DNA of 14,740 nucleotides from an uncultured Flammeovirgaceae bacterium (GCA_946886805.1 CAMPJM010000037.1:1-14740), one strand, 5' to 3'; positions 8,501 to 14,740 are shown, numbered from the stretch's first letter. Made by a program: numbers and translations. The notes: generated from the sequence alone by a model not told the origin.

Positions 8501-9100
8501 GAAAGCTCATATATTGAAAATTTAGGGGGTGGCAAGTTTTCCATGAAGGCTTTACCTATGCAGGCCCAATTTGCACCGGTCTTTGGGATGTTGCCCTTTG
8601 ACTATAATAAAGATGGAAACCTGGATTTAATGATGGTTGGCAATTCATTCGCAACTGAGACTTCCGCAGGGCTTTATGATGCATTTAATGGCGAAATTTT
8701 AATTGGCGATGGAAACGGTGATTTTACAGCAGTAGATTCAAGAAAAAGCGGATTTACTGTGTTTGGGGATGCAAAATCCCTTGTTCGGTTAGAAGGTGCC
8801 AACCACCATCCTTTAATAATAGTAAGCCAGAATTCAGATAGCTTGAAAGTATTCGAAGAAAGTCAAAATAATGATTACCAAATAGTTGTAGTGAATCCTA
8901 CTGATATCTACGCAGATTTATATTTCAAAAACGGGTCAAAACAGCGAAGGGAATTTTATTATGGTTCTGGTTACATATCGCAAAATTCCCGGAAACTATA
9001 TTTAAATCCAGAGAATTTGAAAGAAGTCTATCTGACAGATTTCGAAGGGAAACGTAGAAAAATTGAACTCCTTGTCAATATGGAAATCGTTCAAAAATAG
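5555..9100 (+). CDS. Large FG-GAP/VCBS repeat lipoprotein with ASPIC/UnbV domain
   Basis: Putative cell-surface lipoprotein of 1181 residues. I chose the ATG at 5555 because it gives a lipoprotein signal peptide (FRKFLLLISFIVPLSSC, Cys21). The frame is open to 5468, but the extra residues are not signal-like. Fourteen FG-GAP-type calcium loops can be read. Seven lie before the ASPIC/UnbV domain, e.g. GDVNNDGLKD near 70, FDYDLDGDLD, ADFDNDGWRD and ADLDNDGDLD. Seven lie after it, from GDVNGDGLED near 655 to FDYNKDGNLD near 1015. Two of the second set are degenerate (TDFDNDNQTD lacks Gly; KDFDINGTID). The ASPIC/UnbV domain spans about 512-597 (GIGTKIRI, HFGLGEIEQIDSIEITWPDG). This suggests two integrin-alpha-like propellers. 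Such proteins often follow susCD pairs in Bacteroidota; a role in surface binding or scaffolding is inference, and no enzyme activity is visible. Confidence 0.88.
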   Translation: MIFHFRKFLLLISFIVPLSSCMKEKDENSLFTLVGSEVTGVDFSNTIYESDTFNIMTFGYIYNGGGVAVGDVNNDGLKDVFFAGNMVSSKLYLNKGNFQFEDITVEAGVAMEKWATGVTIIDINQDGLKDIYVCTINPIMGQSQPSNLLFINNGLDSDGNPVFTEEASVYGLDDKGYSTQAAFFDYDLDGDLDMYLLTNNYDKSSRNIPRFKLINGGSSNTDRLYRNNGNHTFTNVSKEAGILIEGWGLGVAVSDINKDGWPDIYVSNDFISNDLLWINNKNGTFTNKIDEFLRHQSYFGMGADIADYNNDGLQDIMVLDMMPENNQRQKTTMNAPDYNRFQLNNRMGYETQYIRNTLQINNGDNTFSEIGQLAGVYATDWSWSPLFADFDNDGWRDLFITNGFVKDITDLDYVRYNSEAVQFGNSEEIRKKLKKEYEKIARVKMPNYIYQNNKDLTFTNQSTKWGLAEPSNSNGAAYADLDNDGDLDLIVNNIDSEAFIYKNNSDNLPNANFLKIDLVGKVPNLGGIGTKIRISHKGNQQYYEHFLSRGYKSSMDNIIHFGLGEIEQIDSIEITWPDGKYQLLTNIKSNNLLKVEYKNAYLKVPAEESDLEPFMVEVASKYGISYKHAENDYVDFNTQPLIPHKHSQNGPGIAVGDVNGDGLEDFFIGGSKGFTGFVFQQDENGKFSKKPLGKEPNKEDDLGVLFFDYDADGDLDLYVVTGGNEYLSGSENYQHRLYNNDGSGNFEQDHSAIPSINTSGSCVVASDFDMDGDLDLFVGGRNKPRQYPLPGTSYILSNDGGTFRDVTKDVCPELENVGMVTSALWTDFDNDNQTDLIIVGEWMPITFYKNEDGMLKNVTPNSGLTKTNGWWNSLSSGDFDNDGDIDYVAGNLGLNSKFKATEKEPVSVYAKDFDINGTIDPILGRYILGEQYPDATRDALMSQIPSMRKKFSSYADYGAVTIDNMFFDDDLKDAYIAHSYTFESSYIENLGGGKFSMKALPMQAQFAPVFGMLPFDYNKDGNLDLMMVGNSFATETSAGLYDAFNGEILIGDGNGDFTAVDSRKSGFTVFGDAKSLVRLEGANHHPLIIVSQNSDSLKVFEESQNNDYQIVVVNPTDIYADLYFKNGSKQRREFYYGSGYISQNSRKLYLNPENLKEVYLTDFEGKRRKIELLVNMEIVQK

Positions 9101-9175
9101 TTTTGGTGAGAAAATAAAATTGAAATCGAATACGTAACATATCCACTCAGGAATTACCGCAGCCACAAATAAATT

Positions 9176-11182
9176 ATGAGAAATAAAGAAATGTCTTATT
9201 CGCTTTTAAAAAAACAACTCCGGAAGAAGTCAATAAATTGTAACTTTTTTACGCTGGTTTTCCTTTTTCTTTCCTTGGGAATTAGTGCAACCTCTTTCGC
9301 TCAACCCGAAGTAACTGCCTGGGGAAATCTAATGGGTATCCGGATTGATGGCCAGCTAATGGAATTTGAAACCAGTCTGAGATTGGTTAGTCCCGATTGG
9401 TCCACAATAAACCAAACTTATAAAGAAAGGCAAAGACCTTCATATAACCGGGAGGGTAACAAGCAAATAATAGAAACGCAGCTTGACAGCATTACTTTTA
9501 CTGAAATAGTGGAAGAAACCGGGAAGGGAATGGCAACGGTGAATGTTAATGTAAACGTCCTTTCCGATCATGATGTAGCCGGTGTTTATTTTTGTGTTGA
9601 GCTTCCGTCGAAGTATTATAATCAGGGTAATGTGCAACTGATCAACCCTACGGAGTTAAGCCTGGCGGAAACAGAACCTAACGGCAAAAATATATTTTTG
9701 AGAGTACCCGCAGAAGGTGTTCGTATCACGTCAGCCACACGACAGCTGGAAGTAAAAATGGACGAATCCTCGGAAATCATAGTAAAAAAATCTGATGATG
9801 AGGACGAGAATATTTTGATATATTTTCCGATTATTTCGGGTAATGTAGAAAAAGGACAAACTGCCCAAAAATCACTCTTCCTGACAGCTACTGGTGAAAT
9901 TGATACTCAACCAATCACACTAACATTATTTCCTGATCAAAAAGGAAGACCATTTGATGGTTTGGGAGGAAATTTCAGGATTCAAAACCCTAAAGTAGAC
10001 CCAAAGGTAATTGCCTATTCGCTCGAAAATCTTAGAGTTGCTTGGGGCAGAGTGGAACTTCCCTGGAGACAGTGGCACCCAGAGGAGTCTGAAGATCCAT
10101 TGGAGGCTGCAAGAAAAGGAAAGTTGCATCCAAAGGTAAAAGCGGCCATGGAGATGGCAAAAAAGCTGCACGATATGGACATTCCGGTTATAACGGCGGC
10201 TTGGTTTCCTCCAGAGTGGGCTGCACAAGGGCCGCTTACCCCCGGAAGGCATCCGGACGGGTATTTTGGAAATTTTCTTGATTCCACTAAAATGGATCAG
10301 ATTTATGAATCTCTTGGTTCCTACCACCTTTTTTTAAAAGAAAAGTATGGTGTAGAAACCGTTATGTTTTCCTTTAATGAATCGGACTTAGGCATTGATG
10401 TTCGACAAACTGCTCAGCAGCACACTGCTTTGATCAAAGGTTTAGGAGCCTGGTTTGCTTCCAACGGTCTTGATACAAAGCTGTTACTCGGAGACACGTC
10501 TGACGCTAACAGCTATGGGTTTATTGATGATGCCATGGCCGACCCGGCAGCTCGTCCTTATATTGGTGCGGTTTCCTTCCATTCGTGGAGAGGATGGGCT
10601 ACGGAAACATTATCAAAATGGAATGCGGCCGCTGCAGTTATGGATATCCCTTTAATTGTAGGAGAAGGAAGTATTGATGCTGCAGCATGGAGATATCCAG
10701 AAATTTTTGAAGAACAAATTTACGCACTCGAAGAAATAAATCTTTATATCCGCATGCTCGCTATTTGCGAACCTTTAACTATTCTTCAATGGCAATTAAC
10801 TGCTGATTATTCTCCATTAAAAGGAGGGGGCATCTTTGGCAATGATGAGCCGCTTACCCCAACCCGAAGATTTTGGAACTTGAAGCAGCTGGCTTCAACC
10901 CCGGAAGGTTTGTTTGCTATGCCTATAACCAGCGACAGACCGTATATTACCTGTGCTGCCCTGGGAGACAATGAAAAAGGAACGTATACTGTGCATATTG
11001 TTAACAATGGCGCCAGTCGTGAAGTCAGTCTAAAAGGTTTGCCAGCAGACGTTAAAGGTTTCAATATTTTTGTCACCAATGCCGATAAAAACATGGAAGC
11101 TGACAAAAGTGTTAAAGTAAGCAAGGGGCAAGCTAAATTCACAGTGGAAGAGACAAGTTTTGTAACGCTAATTAGCGAATAG
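9176..11182 (+). CDS. Secreted clan GH-A glycoside hydrolase, GH30-like
   Basis: Probable retaining glycosidase acting outside the cytoplasm, 668 residues. The N-terminus has a basic stretch, a hydrophobic core (FFTLVFLFLSLGISATSFA) and likely cleavage before QPEV, so it is secreted or periplasmic; no lipobox Cys. Residues about 43-255 form a beta-rich domain that I do not recognise. The catalytic barrel starts near 260 with FDGLGGNFRI, like the GFGG opening of GH30 enzymes. The likely acid/base is Glu402 in FSFNESDLG and the likely nucleophile Glu497 in IVGEGSID; SFHSW (His469) lies between them, as expected for clan GH-A. A small beta domain near 580-668 (GTYTVHIVNNGASREVSL) fits the GH30 C-terminal sandwich. 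It starts 75 bp after the FG-GAP gene and is probably co-transcribed. GH5- or GH39-like assignment is possible. Substrate unknown. Confidence 0.8.
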   Translation: MRNKEMSYSLLKKQLRKKSINCNFFTLVFLFLSLGISATSFAQPEVTAWGNLMGIRIDGQLMEFETSLRLVSPDWSTINQTYKERQRPSYNREGNKQIIETQLDSITFTEIVEETGKGMATVNVNVNVLSDHDVAGVYFCVELPSKYYNQGNVQLINPTELSLAETEPNGKNIFLRVPAEGVRITSATRQLEVKMDESSEIIVKKSDDEDENILIYFPIISGNVEKGQTAQKSLFLTATGEIDTQPITLTLFPDQKGRPFDGLGGNFRIQNPKVDPKVIAYSLENLRVAWGRVELPWRQWHPEESEDPLEAARKGKLHPKVKAAMEMAKKLHDMDIPVITAAWFPPEWAAQGPLTPGRHPDGYFGNFLDSTKMDQIYESLGSYHLFLKEKYGVETVMFSFNESDLGIDVRQTAQQHTALIKGLGAWFASNGLDTKLLLGDTSDANSYGFIDDAMADPAARPYIGAVSFHSWRGWATETLSKWNAAAAVMDIPLIVGEGSIDAAAWRYPEIFEEQIYALEEINLYIRMLAICEPLTILQWQLTADYSPLKGGGIFGNDEPLTPTRRFWNLKQLASTPEGLFAMPITSDRPYITCAALGDNEKGTYTVHIVNNGASREVSLKGLPADVKGFNIFVTNADKNMEADKSVKVSKGQAKFTVEETSFVTLISE

Positions 11183-11190
11183 CGAGCAAC

Positions 11191-11440
11191 CTGTCTGACG
11201 GTAAAAAAAGTATTGACGGGGTGCTGCGCCTCCTGGTCGTAGCGTCCCGCTACGTCCTACTTAATTTGAGCGTCCCGCTCGTGTTGTAGCAAGATGAAGC
11301 AATAATATAAGTGGTCTGCAAGAACGCAAGCGCCGTGGCCAAGATTCGCTTCGGTACTTCTGTCTGAATCTGGATTCGTGAGATTATAGGATAAACAGGA
11401 TTTTCCTGCTAACTGGGATATTAAGGGTTTTCAAGGACAA
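11191..11440. repeat. Intergenic repeat, copy 1
   Basis: First of three diverged copies of a composite repeat. It begins with a CTGTCTGACGGTAAAAAAA block, followed by GTATTGACGGGG. A perfect 7-bp hairpin CGTAGCG-tcc-CGCTACG (11238-11254) and a second one GAGCG-tcc-CGCTC (11268-11280) come next. Then comes an approximately 150-bp stretch from GTAGCAAGATGAAGCAA (11286) through GTCTGAATCTGGATTCG to TTTTCAAGGACA. Copy 1 lacks the segment with GGTGGTTTAACATGCACC that copies 2 and 3 carry. No ORF of note is seen. Confidence 0.85.
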
Positions 11441-11765
11441 CCCGTCTGACGGTAAAAAAAACGTACTGACGGGGTACTGCACCCAAAACCCCACAGGTGG
11501 TTTAACATGCACCTGGTCGTAGCGTCCCGCTACGTCCTACTTAATTTGAGCGTCCCGCTCGTGTGTAGCAAGATGAAGCAATGATATAAGTGGTCTGCGA
11601 GAACACAACACGGCGGCCAAAGTTCGCTTCTGCACTTTTGTCTGAATCTGGATTCGAAAGATTATGGGATAAGCAGGATTTTTAGCTAACTGGGATATTA
11701 GAGATTTTCAAGGACAGCCAACTATGGCTGTTGCAATGGCGTAGGTGTTTCTCTGATAATTACGA
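11441..11765. repeat. Intergenic repeat, copy 2
   Basis: Repeats the order of copy 1 with a start-to-start distance of 251 bp: CCCGTCTGACGGTAAAAAAA, ACTGACGGGG, hairpin CGTAGCG/CGCTACG (11518-11534), hairpin GAGCG/CGCTC (11548-11560), then the GTAGCAAGATGAAGCAA segment from 11565. It has an extra small inverted repeat, CAGGTG...CACCTG, just before the first hairpin. It ends with a unique piece of about 50 bp that holds a 7-bp stem with a 4-nt loop, ACAGCCA-acta-TGGCTGT (11714-11731). Confidence 0.85.
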
Positions 11766-11889
11766 CCCGTCTGACGGTAAAAAAACCGTACTGACGGGGT
11801 TGCATCCCTAAAAAGTCCCGAAGGTGGTTTAACATGCACCTGGTCGTAGCATCCCGCTACGACCCACTCAATTTGAGCGTCCCGCTCTT
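11766..11889. repeat. Intergenic repeat, copy 3 (truncated)
   Basis: Begins 325 bp after copy 2 with CCCGTCTGACGGTAAAAAAA and ACTGACGGGG. It carries the GGTGGTTTAACATGCACC segment, the hairpin GGTCGTAGC-atccc-GCTACGACC (11842-11864) and GAGCG-tcc-CGCTC (11875-11887), then breaks off. The roughly 150-bp second half seen in copies 1 and 2 is missing. In its first hairpin the innermost pair is lost, but an outer mismatch of the other copies is repaired, giving a continuous 9-bp stem. Confidence 0.82.
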
Positions 11890-11920
11890 GGATAAAAGGC
11901 TACTTTGGACAACACAAAAA

Positions 11921-11952
11921 AGCAGCTTTCATCAATATAGTTGAAAGCTGCT
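11921..11952 (-). terminator. Terminator of the secG operon (probably bidirectional)
   Basis: An 11-bp perfect stem, AGCAGCTTTCA (11921-11931) with TGAAAGCTGCT (11942-11952), and a 10-nt loop. On the - strand it ends in six T (the A run at 11915-11920); on the + strand it is followed by CTTTTTTT. It lies 22 bp beyond the secG stop, so it ends the leftward operon and may also stop any rightward read-through from the hydrolase gene. Confidence 0.88.
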
Positions 11953-11974
11953 CTTTTTTTAAATCACAATTTTA

Positions 11975-12397
11975 TTACTCCGCACCTTCTTCTGCTGGTA
12001 CTTCCTGAGTTTCTATTTCTAAAGGTTCTCCGTCTTCAGTTCCTTCAGCGGCAGGAGTTTCACCACCACCGTTTTCTTCTGTTCCTTCAATTGCAGATGG
12101 CGCTAAATTTGGCAATATTGTTTGCTCTTGGGCTCTTTCAATATTCGGACTTACGGGACCGGTCGGAGTAGAATCTATAAAAAAAGTAGTAGACATGCTC
12201 AAAGCCAATAACGATATGGCCAGTCCCCAGGTAACTTTCTCCAAAAGATCTCCTGTTTTTTTTACCCCTATAATCTGACTTGTACCAGAACCCCCAAATT
12301 GGCTGGAAAGACCGCCACCTTTAGAGTTTTGTGCCAGAATAACCAACACTAATAATAGTGCTACTATGATAATAATACTAACAATTAAAAACAACAT
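11975..12397 (-). CDS. secG: Preprotein translocase subunit SecG
   Basis: Small membrane subunit of the SecYEG channel that aids SecA-driven protein export across the inner membrane. The protein has 140 residues: transmembrane segment 1 at about 2-22, the SecG signature AQNSKGGGLSSQFGGSG (22-38), a cytoplasmic loop, and transmembrane segment 2 at about 55-73. The last 67 residues form a Pro- and Glu-rich acidic tail without visible structure, absent from the short E. coli-type protein; I recall such tails in Bacteroidota SecG. It begins 1 bp after the stop of the upstream gene, so translational coupling is likely, and it is the last gene before the terminator. Confidence 0.95.
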   Translation of the reverse strand: MLFLIVSIIIIVALLLVLVILAQNSKGGGLSSQFGGSGTSQIIGVKKTGDLLEKVTWGLAISLLALSMSTTFFIDSTPTGPVSPNIERAQEQTILPNLAPSAIEGTEENGGGETPAAEGTEDGEPLEIETQEVPAEEGAE

Positions 12398-12398
12398 G

Positions 12399-13481
12399 CT
12401 ATTTTTTCTTTAATTTTTCAATTTGAGCCACAAAGTACGCCTTTTTTTCGGGAAATTTCCAAATTAATTTATTATAAATCTCTTGGGCTTTCTCCAGCTT
12501 TCCTTGTTTGACCATTATTTTAGCCAAATTTTCGGAGGCAATATTCTGATGAACCTTTAAACTTTTAAGAGATAAGTCTTCACGGATATCTTCTGCGTTC
12601 TCTTCCCGATCTAGTCTCGTTAATTTTGGCTCATTTTCAATGAACGTATTAATGATCTTAATTTGTTCCCTAAGCTTTTCATTTGAAATATTTTCTTCCT
12701 CATTTGATTTTAAAGAAGCAAGATATTCTTCCATCCGCTCTTTCTCTACATTATTGCTAAAAGTAACAATGGGCTCCGGTTCTTGCTTTGCTTCCTCTAT
12801 TTCCAAACTTTTGTCTTCTTCCGATGTGTTATCTTCCTTATCTGTTTCCTCGTAAGCTTTCAATGATTCTAAATTTTCCTGAAGTTCATTGTAGAAATCC
12901 TTTTCATCTTCATCATTTTCTATACTCATATTATTGGCTGATGAATCTGTTTTAAGGGCATCAACAGTTTCAACAGGCTCCTTGTAAAATCCTAAATTGG
13001 CCAGTTTAGCTTCTGCCTCTATTATTTTTACATCTAAATCGTGTATGAAATTTTTTCTTTCTTCCAATAGTTCCTCTGAAACCCCGGTTTCTGATTGGAA
13101 TTGAAGTTCGAGTTTTTCCCTGCGAAGCTTTTCCAGGTATTTTTCAATTTCAATTTTGAGGTTGTTATCGTTACTCTTTTCTTGCCTACCTGCTTGGTGG
13201 TTGGACTGTTCGTCTATGGCAGAGGCAGGAGTGGAAGAACTGGAATATTGAGATTTTTCTATTATTTTTTTTAGGTTCTTTCTATCTGCTGTGTAAACTG
13301 CTGCATGGTTAAGTTTTTTTTCAAAATCACCGACAGAAAGAAAATGGCTAGCTCTTGCCACCAGAATGTGTAAAGCCTGACTGTAAGGATATTCAATTGT
13401 CATCCCCAACAATGAATTCAGCTCTTTCTCTTGTATTTTATCAGGTGATTTTAGAAGATTTAAAAACTTGGTTTTCTTCAC
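12399..13481 (-). CDS. Conserved TPR/coiled-coil protein of unknown function
   Basis: I do not recognise a named family. The protein has 360 residues and starts with GTG at 13481, the only usual start codon in a suitable place (23 bp after lptE). No signal peptide or membrane segment is seen, so it is probably cytoplasmic. The N-terminal ~75 residues are helical (LNSLLGMTIEYPYSQALHIL, ARASHFLSVGDFEKKLNHAA). A charged coiled-coil-like stretch lies near 110-170. A very acidic low-complexity middle follows (EDEKDFYNEL, ETDKEDNTSEEDKSLEIEE). A TPR-like helix pair closes the protein (SENLAKIMVKQGKLEKAQEIYNKLIWKFPEKKAYF). From memory, a similar protein commonly sits between lptE and secG in Bacteroidota, so a link to envelope or export work is plausible but unproven. 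Confidence 0.8.
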   Translation of the reverse strand: MKKTKFLNLLKSPDKIQEKELNSLLGMTIEYPYSQALHILVARASHFLSVGDFEKKLNHAAVYTADRKNLKKIIEKSQYSSSSTPASAIDEQSNHQAGRQEKSNDNNLKIEIEKYLEKLRREKLELQFQSETGVSEELLEERKNFIHDLDVKIIEAEAKLANLGFYKEPVETVDALKTDSSANNMSIENDEDEKDFYNELQENLESLKAYEETDKEDNTSEEDKSLEIEEAKQEPEPIVTFSNNVEKERMEEYLASLKSNEEENISNEKLREQIKIINTFIENEPKLTRLDREENAEDIREDLSLKSLKVHQNIASENLAKIMVKQGKLEKAQEIYNKLIWKFPEKKAYFVAQIEKLKKK

Positions 13482-13504
13482 AATTATTTTTTTTAAGCTC
13501 TGTA

Positions 13505-14041
13505 CTACCAGTTCGCTACAGAAGCATTGAATATATCATACACAATTTGTTCGAATATAACCTCTATGAGTTCATCTTCTGCCGCTGATAAACTCGTGGT
13601 TCTGGGATCATAGTCATCATAAAAAGAAAAATTCTTGTCGAAATTAAAGGTATCATCCTGGGTATTAATATATACCGCCTTCACCGTTATTGTAAGCCTC
13701 ATCAAAGCTGCTTCATCTGTCTGCATTTCATTTCCTACCGCTGTCGGTGCAACAGGAGTTAAATTATAACCCACTATACTTCCTTCAAAATGTAAGTCAC
13801 CATTCTCCGAAACCAGCCCCAAGTTGGTGTTCTGCAGAAAGTAATCTCTTAGCTGATCTGTAAAGTTTTGACTAAGATTTGCAGGCCCCTCACCGGCATC
13901 ATCATAAAATCTTGCAATGGAAATCGTCTTTATAGTTGGGGCAATATTAGCTCCTGTAAAGGAATATACGCCACAGCCTCCCAAAATAGGCAACAGGAAT
14001 AAAGCCAAAGTACGTAATATTCGACTAATCTTCAATTTCAT
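13505..14041 (-). CDS. lptE: LPS assembly/transport lipoprotein LptE
   Basis: Outer-membrane lipoprotein that plugs the LptD barrel and helps insert lipopolysaccharide into the outer leaflet. It has 178 residues. The lipoprotein signal peptide LRTLALFLLPILGGC puts the lipidated Cys at 23, followed by the family's GVYSFTGANI. IKTISIARFYDDAGEGPANL and LSQNFTDQLRDYFLQNTNL match the Bacteroidota LptE family (secretin-like fold), and the end holds the helix EDELIEVIFEQIVYDIFN. The start overlaps the end of the upstream activator gene by 17 bp, which points to a shared transcript and coupled translation. Confidence 0.9.
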   Translation of the reverse strand: MKLKISRILRTLALFLLPILGGCGVYSFTGANIAPTIKTISIARFYDDAGEGPANLSQNFTDQLRDYFLQNTNLGLVSENGDLHFEGSIVGYNLTPVAPTAVGNEMQTDEAALMRLTITVKAVYINTQDDTFNFDKNFSFYDDYDPRTTSLSAAEDELIEVIFEQIVYDIFNASVANW

Positions 14042-14740
14042 ATTGATTTATCTTTCTATATAAGGTTCGCTCTGATATGCCCAAATCCTGTGCCGCATAC
14101 TTTCTTTTATTATTGTTTTTTCTTAACGCCTTGATAATCATCTCTCTTTCCTTGTCCTGGAGTGAAAGCGATTCGTTCGCTTCCATTTCATGGCTTATAT
14201 CTTCAATATCATCGTTGGGAGAGGATATGGCGGATATTTCGTAATGGTTATGACTTTGGTTGTGATTTTCTTTTTTGTTTTCCAGTAAATAAGCATTGAT
14301 TTTGGGTGTCAATTCCTCTGATAATTTTTCACTATCCATGTCCTGAAAAAGATCCCGATTTTCTTCAATAATTTGATTATCAAAGTTCTCATGCTGTAAT
14401 ACCTGATGTACAAGTTTTTTCAAATCATGAACATCTTTTTTCATCTCAAATAAAACCTTATATAAAATGTCCCTTTCGGAAAAACCATCATCTTTTTTTT
14501 CTGCATTTTTATATAAAGCAGGCATCAAATTATTTTCCTGTGGCAAATATCGCAACATCGTTTCCGGAGATATTTCTCTTTCTATTTCTAAAACGGAAAT
14601 TTGCTCTGCCAAATTCTTTAATTGCCTGATGTTTCCCGGAAATCGATAGGCCAATAGTACAGCTTTTGCCTCCTCTGAAAGTTCCACCGCTTTTACCTTA
14701 TATTTTTCAGAAAAATCCATTGCAAACTTTCTGAACAGCA
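14025..14740 (-). CDS. Sigma-54-dependent Fis-family activator, C-terminal part
   Basis: Partial: the frame continues past the window edge, because the codons before the ATG at 14720 are open and read LFRKFA, in keeping with the family. This is the end of an enhancer-binding protein that drives sigma-54 RNA polymerase. Visible are the end of the AAA+ domain with the family motif FPGNIRQLKNLAEQ, a polar linker of about 120 residues, and a Fis-type helix-turn-helix at the C-terminus (IIKALRKNNNKRKYAAQDLG, then ISERTLYRKINQYEIED). Walker A/B and GAFTGA motifs must lie outside the window, so ATPase competence cannot be judged. It heads the lptE-secG operon. I do not know its regulon. Confidence 0.9.
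   Translation of the reverse strand, partial: LFRKFAMDFSEKYKVKAVELSEEAKAVLLAYRFPGNIRQLKNLAEQISVLEIEREISPETMLRYLPQENNLMPALYKNAEKKDDGFSERDILYKVLFEMKKDVHDLKKLVHQVLQHENFDNQIIEENRDLFQDMDSEKLSEELTPKINAYLLENKKENHNQSHNHYEISAISSPNDDIEDISHEMEANESLSLQDKEREMIIKALRKNNNKRKYAAQDLGISERTLYRKINQYEIED

Noticed and set aside
9926..10327. Antisense frames of 133 and 90 residues inside the glycosidase gene
   Set aside because: They oppose a well-supported gene with catalytic motifs and have no protein-like features of their own.
11166..11177. 12-bp palindrome CGCTAATTAGCG at the end of the hydrolase gene
   Set aside because: It lies within the last codons, has no T run after it and little loop, so it is a poor terminator and may be chance.
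11191..11889. CRISPR array or tandem satellite
   Set aside because: Only three units, each over 120 bp, diverged and with unequal spacing. There are no short identical repeats with unique spacers and no cas genes.
11941..12171. + strand frame of 76 residues opposite secG
   Set aside because: It is antisense to secG, begins inside the terminator hairpin, and its leucine/phenylalanine richness merely mirrors the acidic SecG tail codons.

Overview
The window looks like chromosomal DNA of a Bacteroidota bacterium, probably from the Cytophagales side of the phylum. The signs are a SusC/SusD pair, large FG-GAP/ASPIC lipoproteins, lipobox signal peptides, a near absence of Shine-Dalgarno sequences, moderately AT-rich DNA, and a housekeeping block (sigma-54 activator, LptE, TPR protein, SecG) that I recall as typical of this phylum. 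Genus and species cannot be read from the sequence.

Left part, + strand (1-11182): about 600 bases without a convincing gene, holding a 197-bp MITE-like insertion (80-276) with 15-bp terminal inverted repeats and a 9-bp target duplication. Then come four genes on one strand: a SusC-type TonB-dependent outer-membrane transporter (603-3821), its SusD-type surface lipoprotein (3850-5382), a 1181-residue lipoprotein with two FG-GAP arrays around an ASPIC/UnbV domain (5555-9100), and a secreted clan GH-A, GH30-like glycoside hydrolase (9176-11182). This is a small glycan-utilisation locus: the hydrolase would cut a polysaccharide, SusD would bind the fragments, SusC would import them, and the large lipoprotein may be an extra surface binding or scaffold protein. 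A strong hairpin terminator after susD suggests that the second pair of genes is expressed partly separately. No regulator of the locus lies in the window, and the substrate cannot be told from the sequence.

Middle (11183-11974): about 790 bases between convergent genes, filled by three diverged copies of a complex hairpin-rich repeat and closed by a terminator that serves the genes coming from the right.

Right part, - strand (14740-11975): a tightly packed operon. It holds the C-terminal end of a sigma-54-dependent activator (cut by the window edge), the LPS-transport lipoprotein LptE, a conserved TPR/coiled-coil protein of unknown job, and the SecG translocase subunit. The genes overlap by 17 bp or are separated by 23 bp and 1 bp, so they are very likely co-transcribed. 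This is a core envelope-biogenesis block.

No tRNA, rRNA, CRISPR array, phage gene or intact transposase was seen. The least explained items are the MITE, the three-copy intergenic repeat, the N-terminal domain of the hydrolase, and the role of the double FG-GAP lipoprotein.
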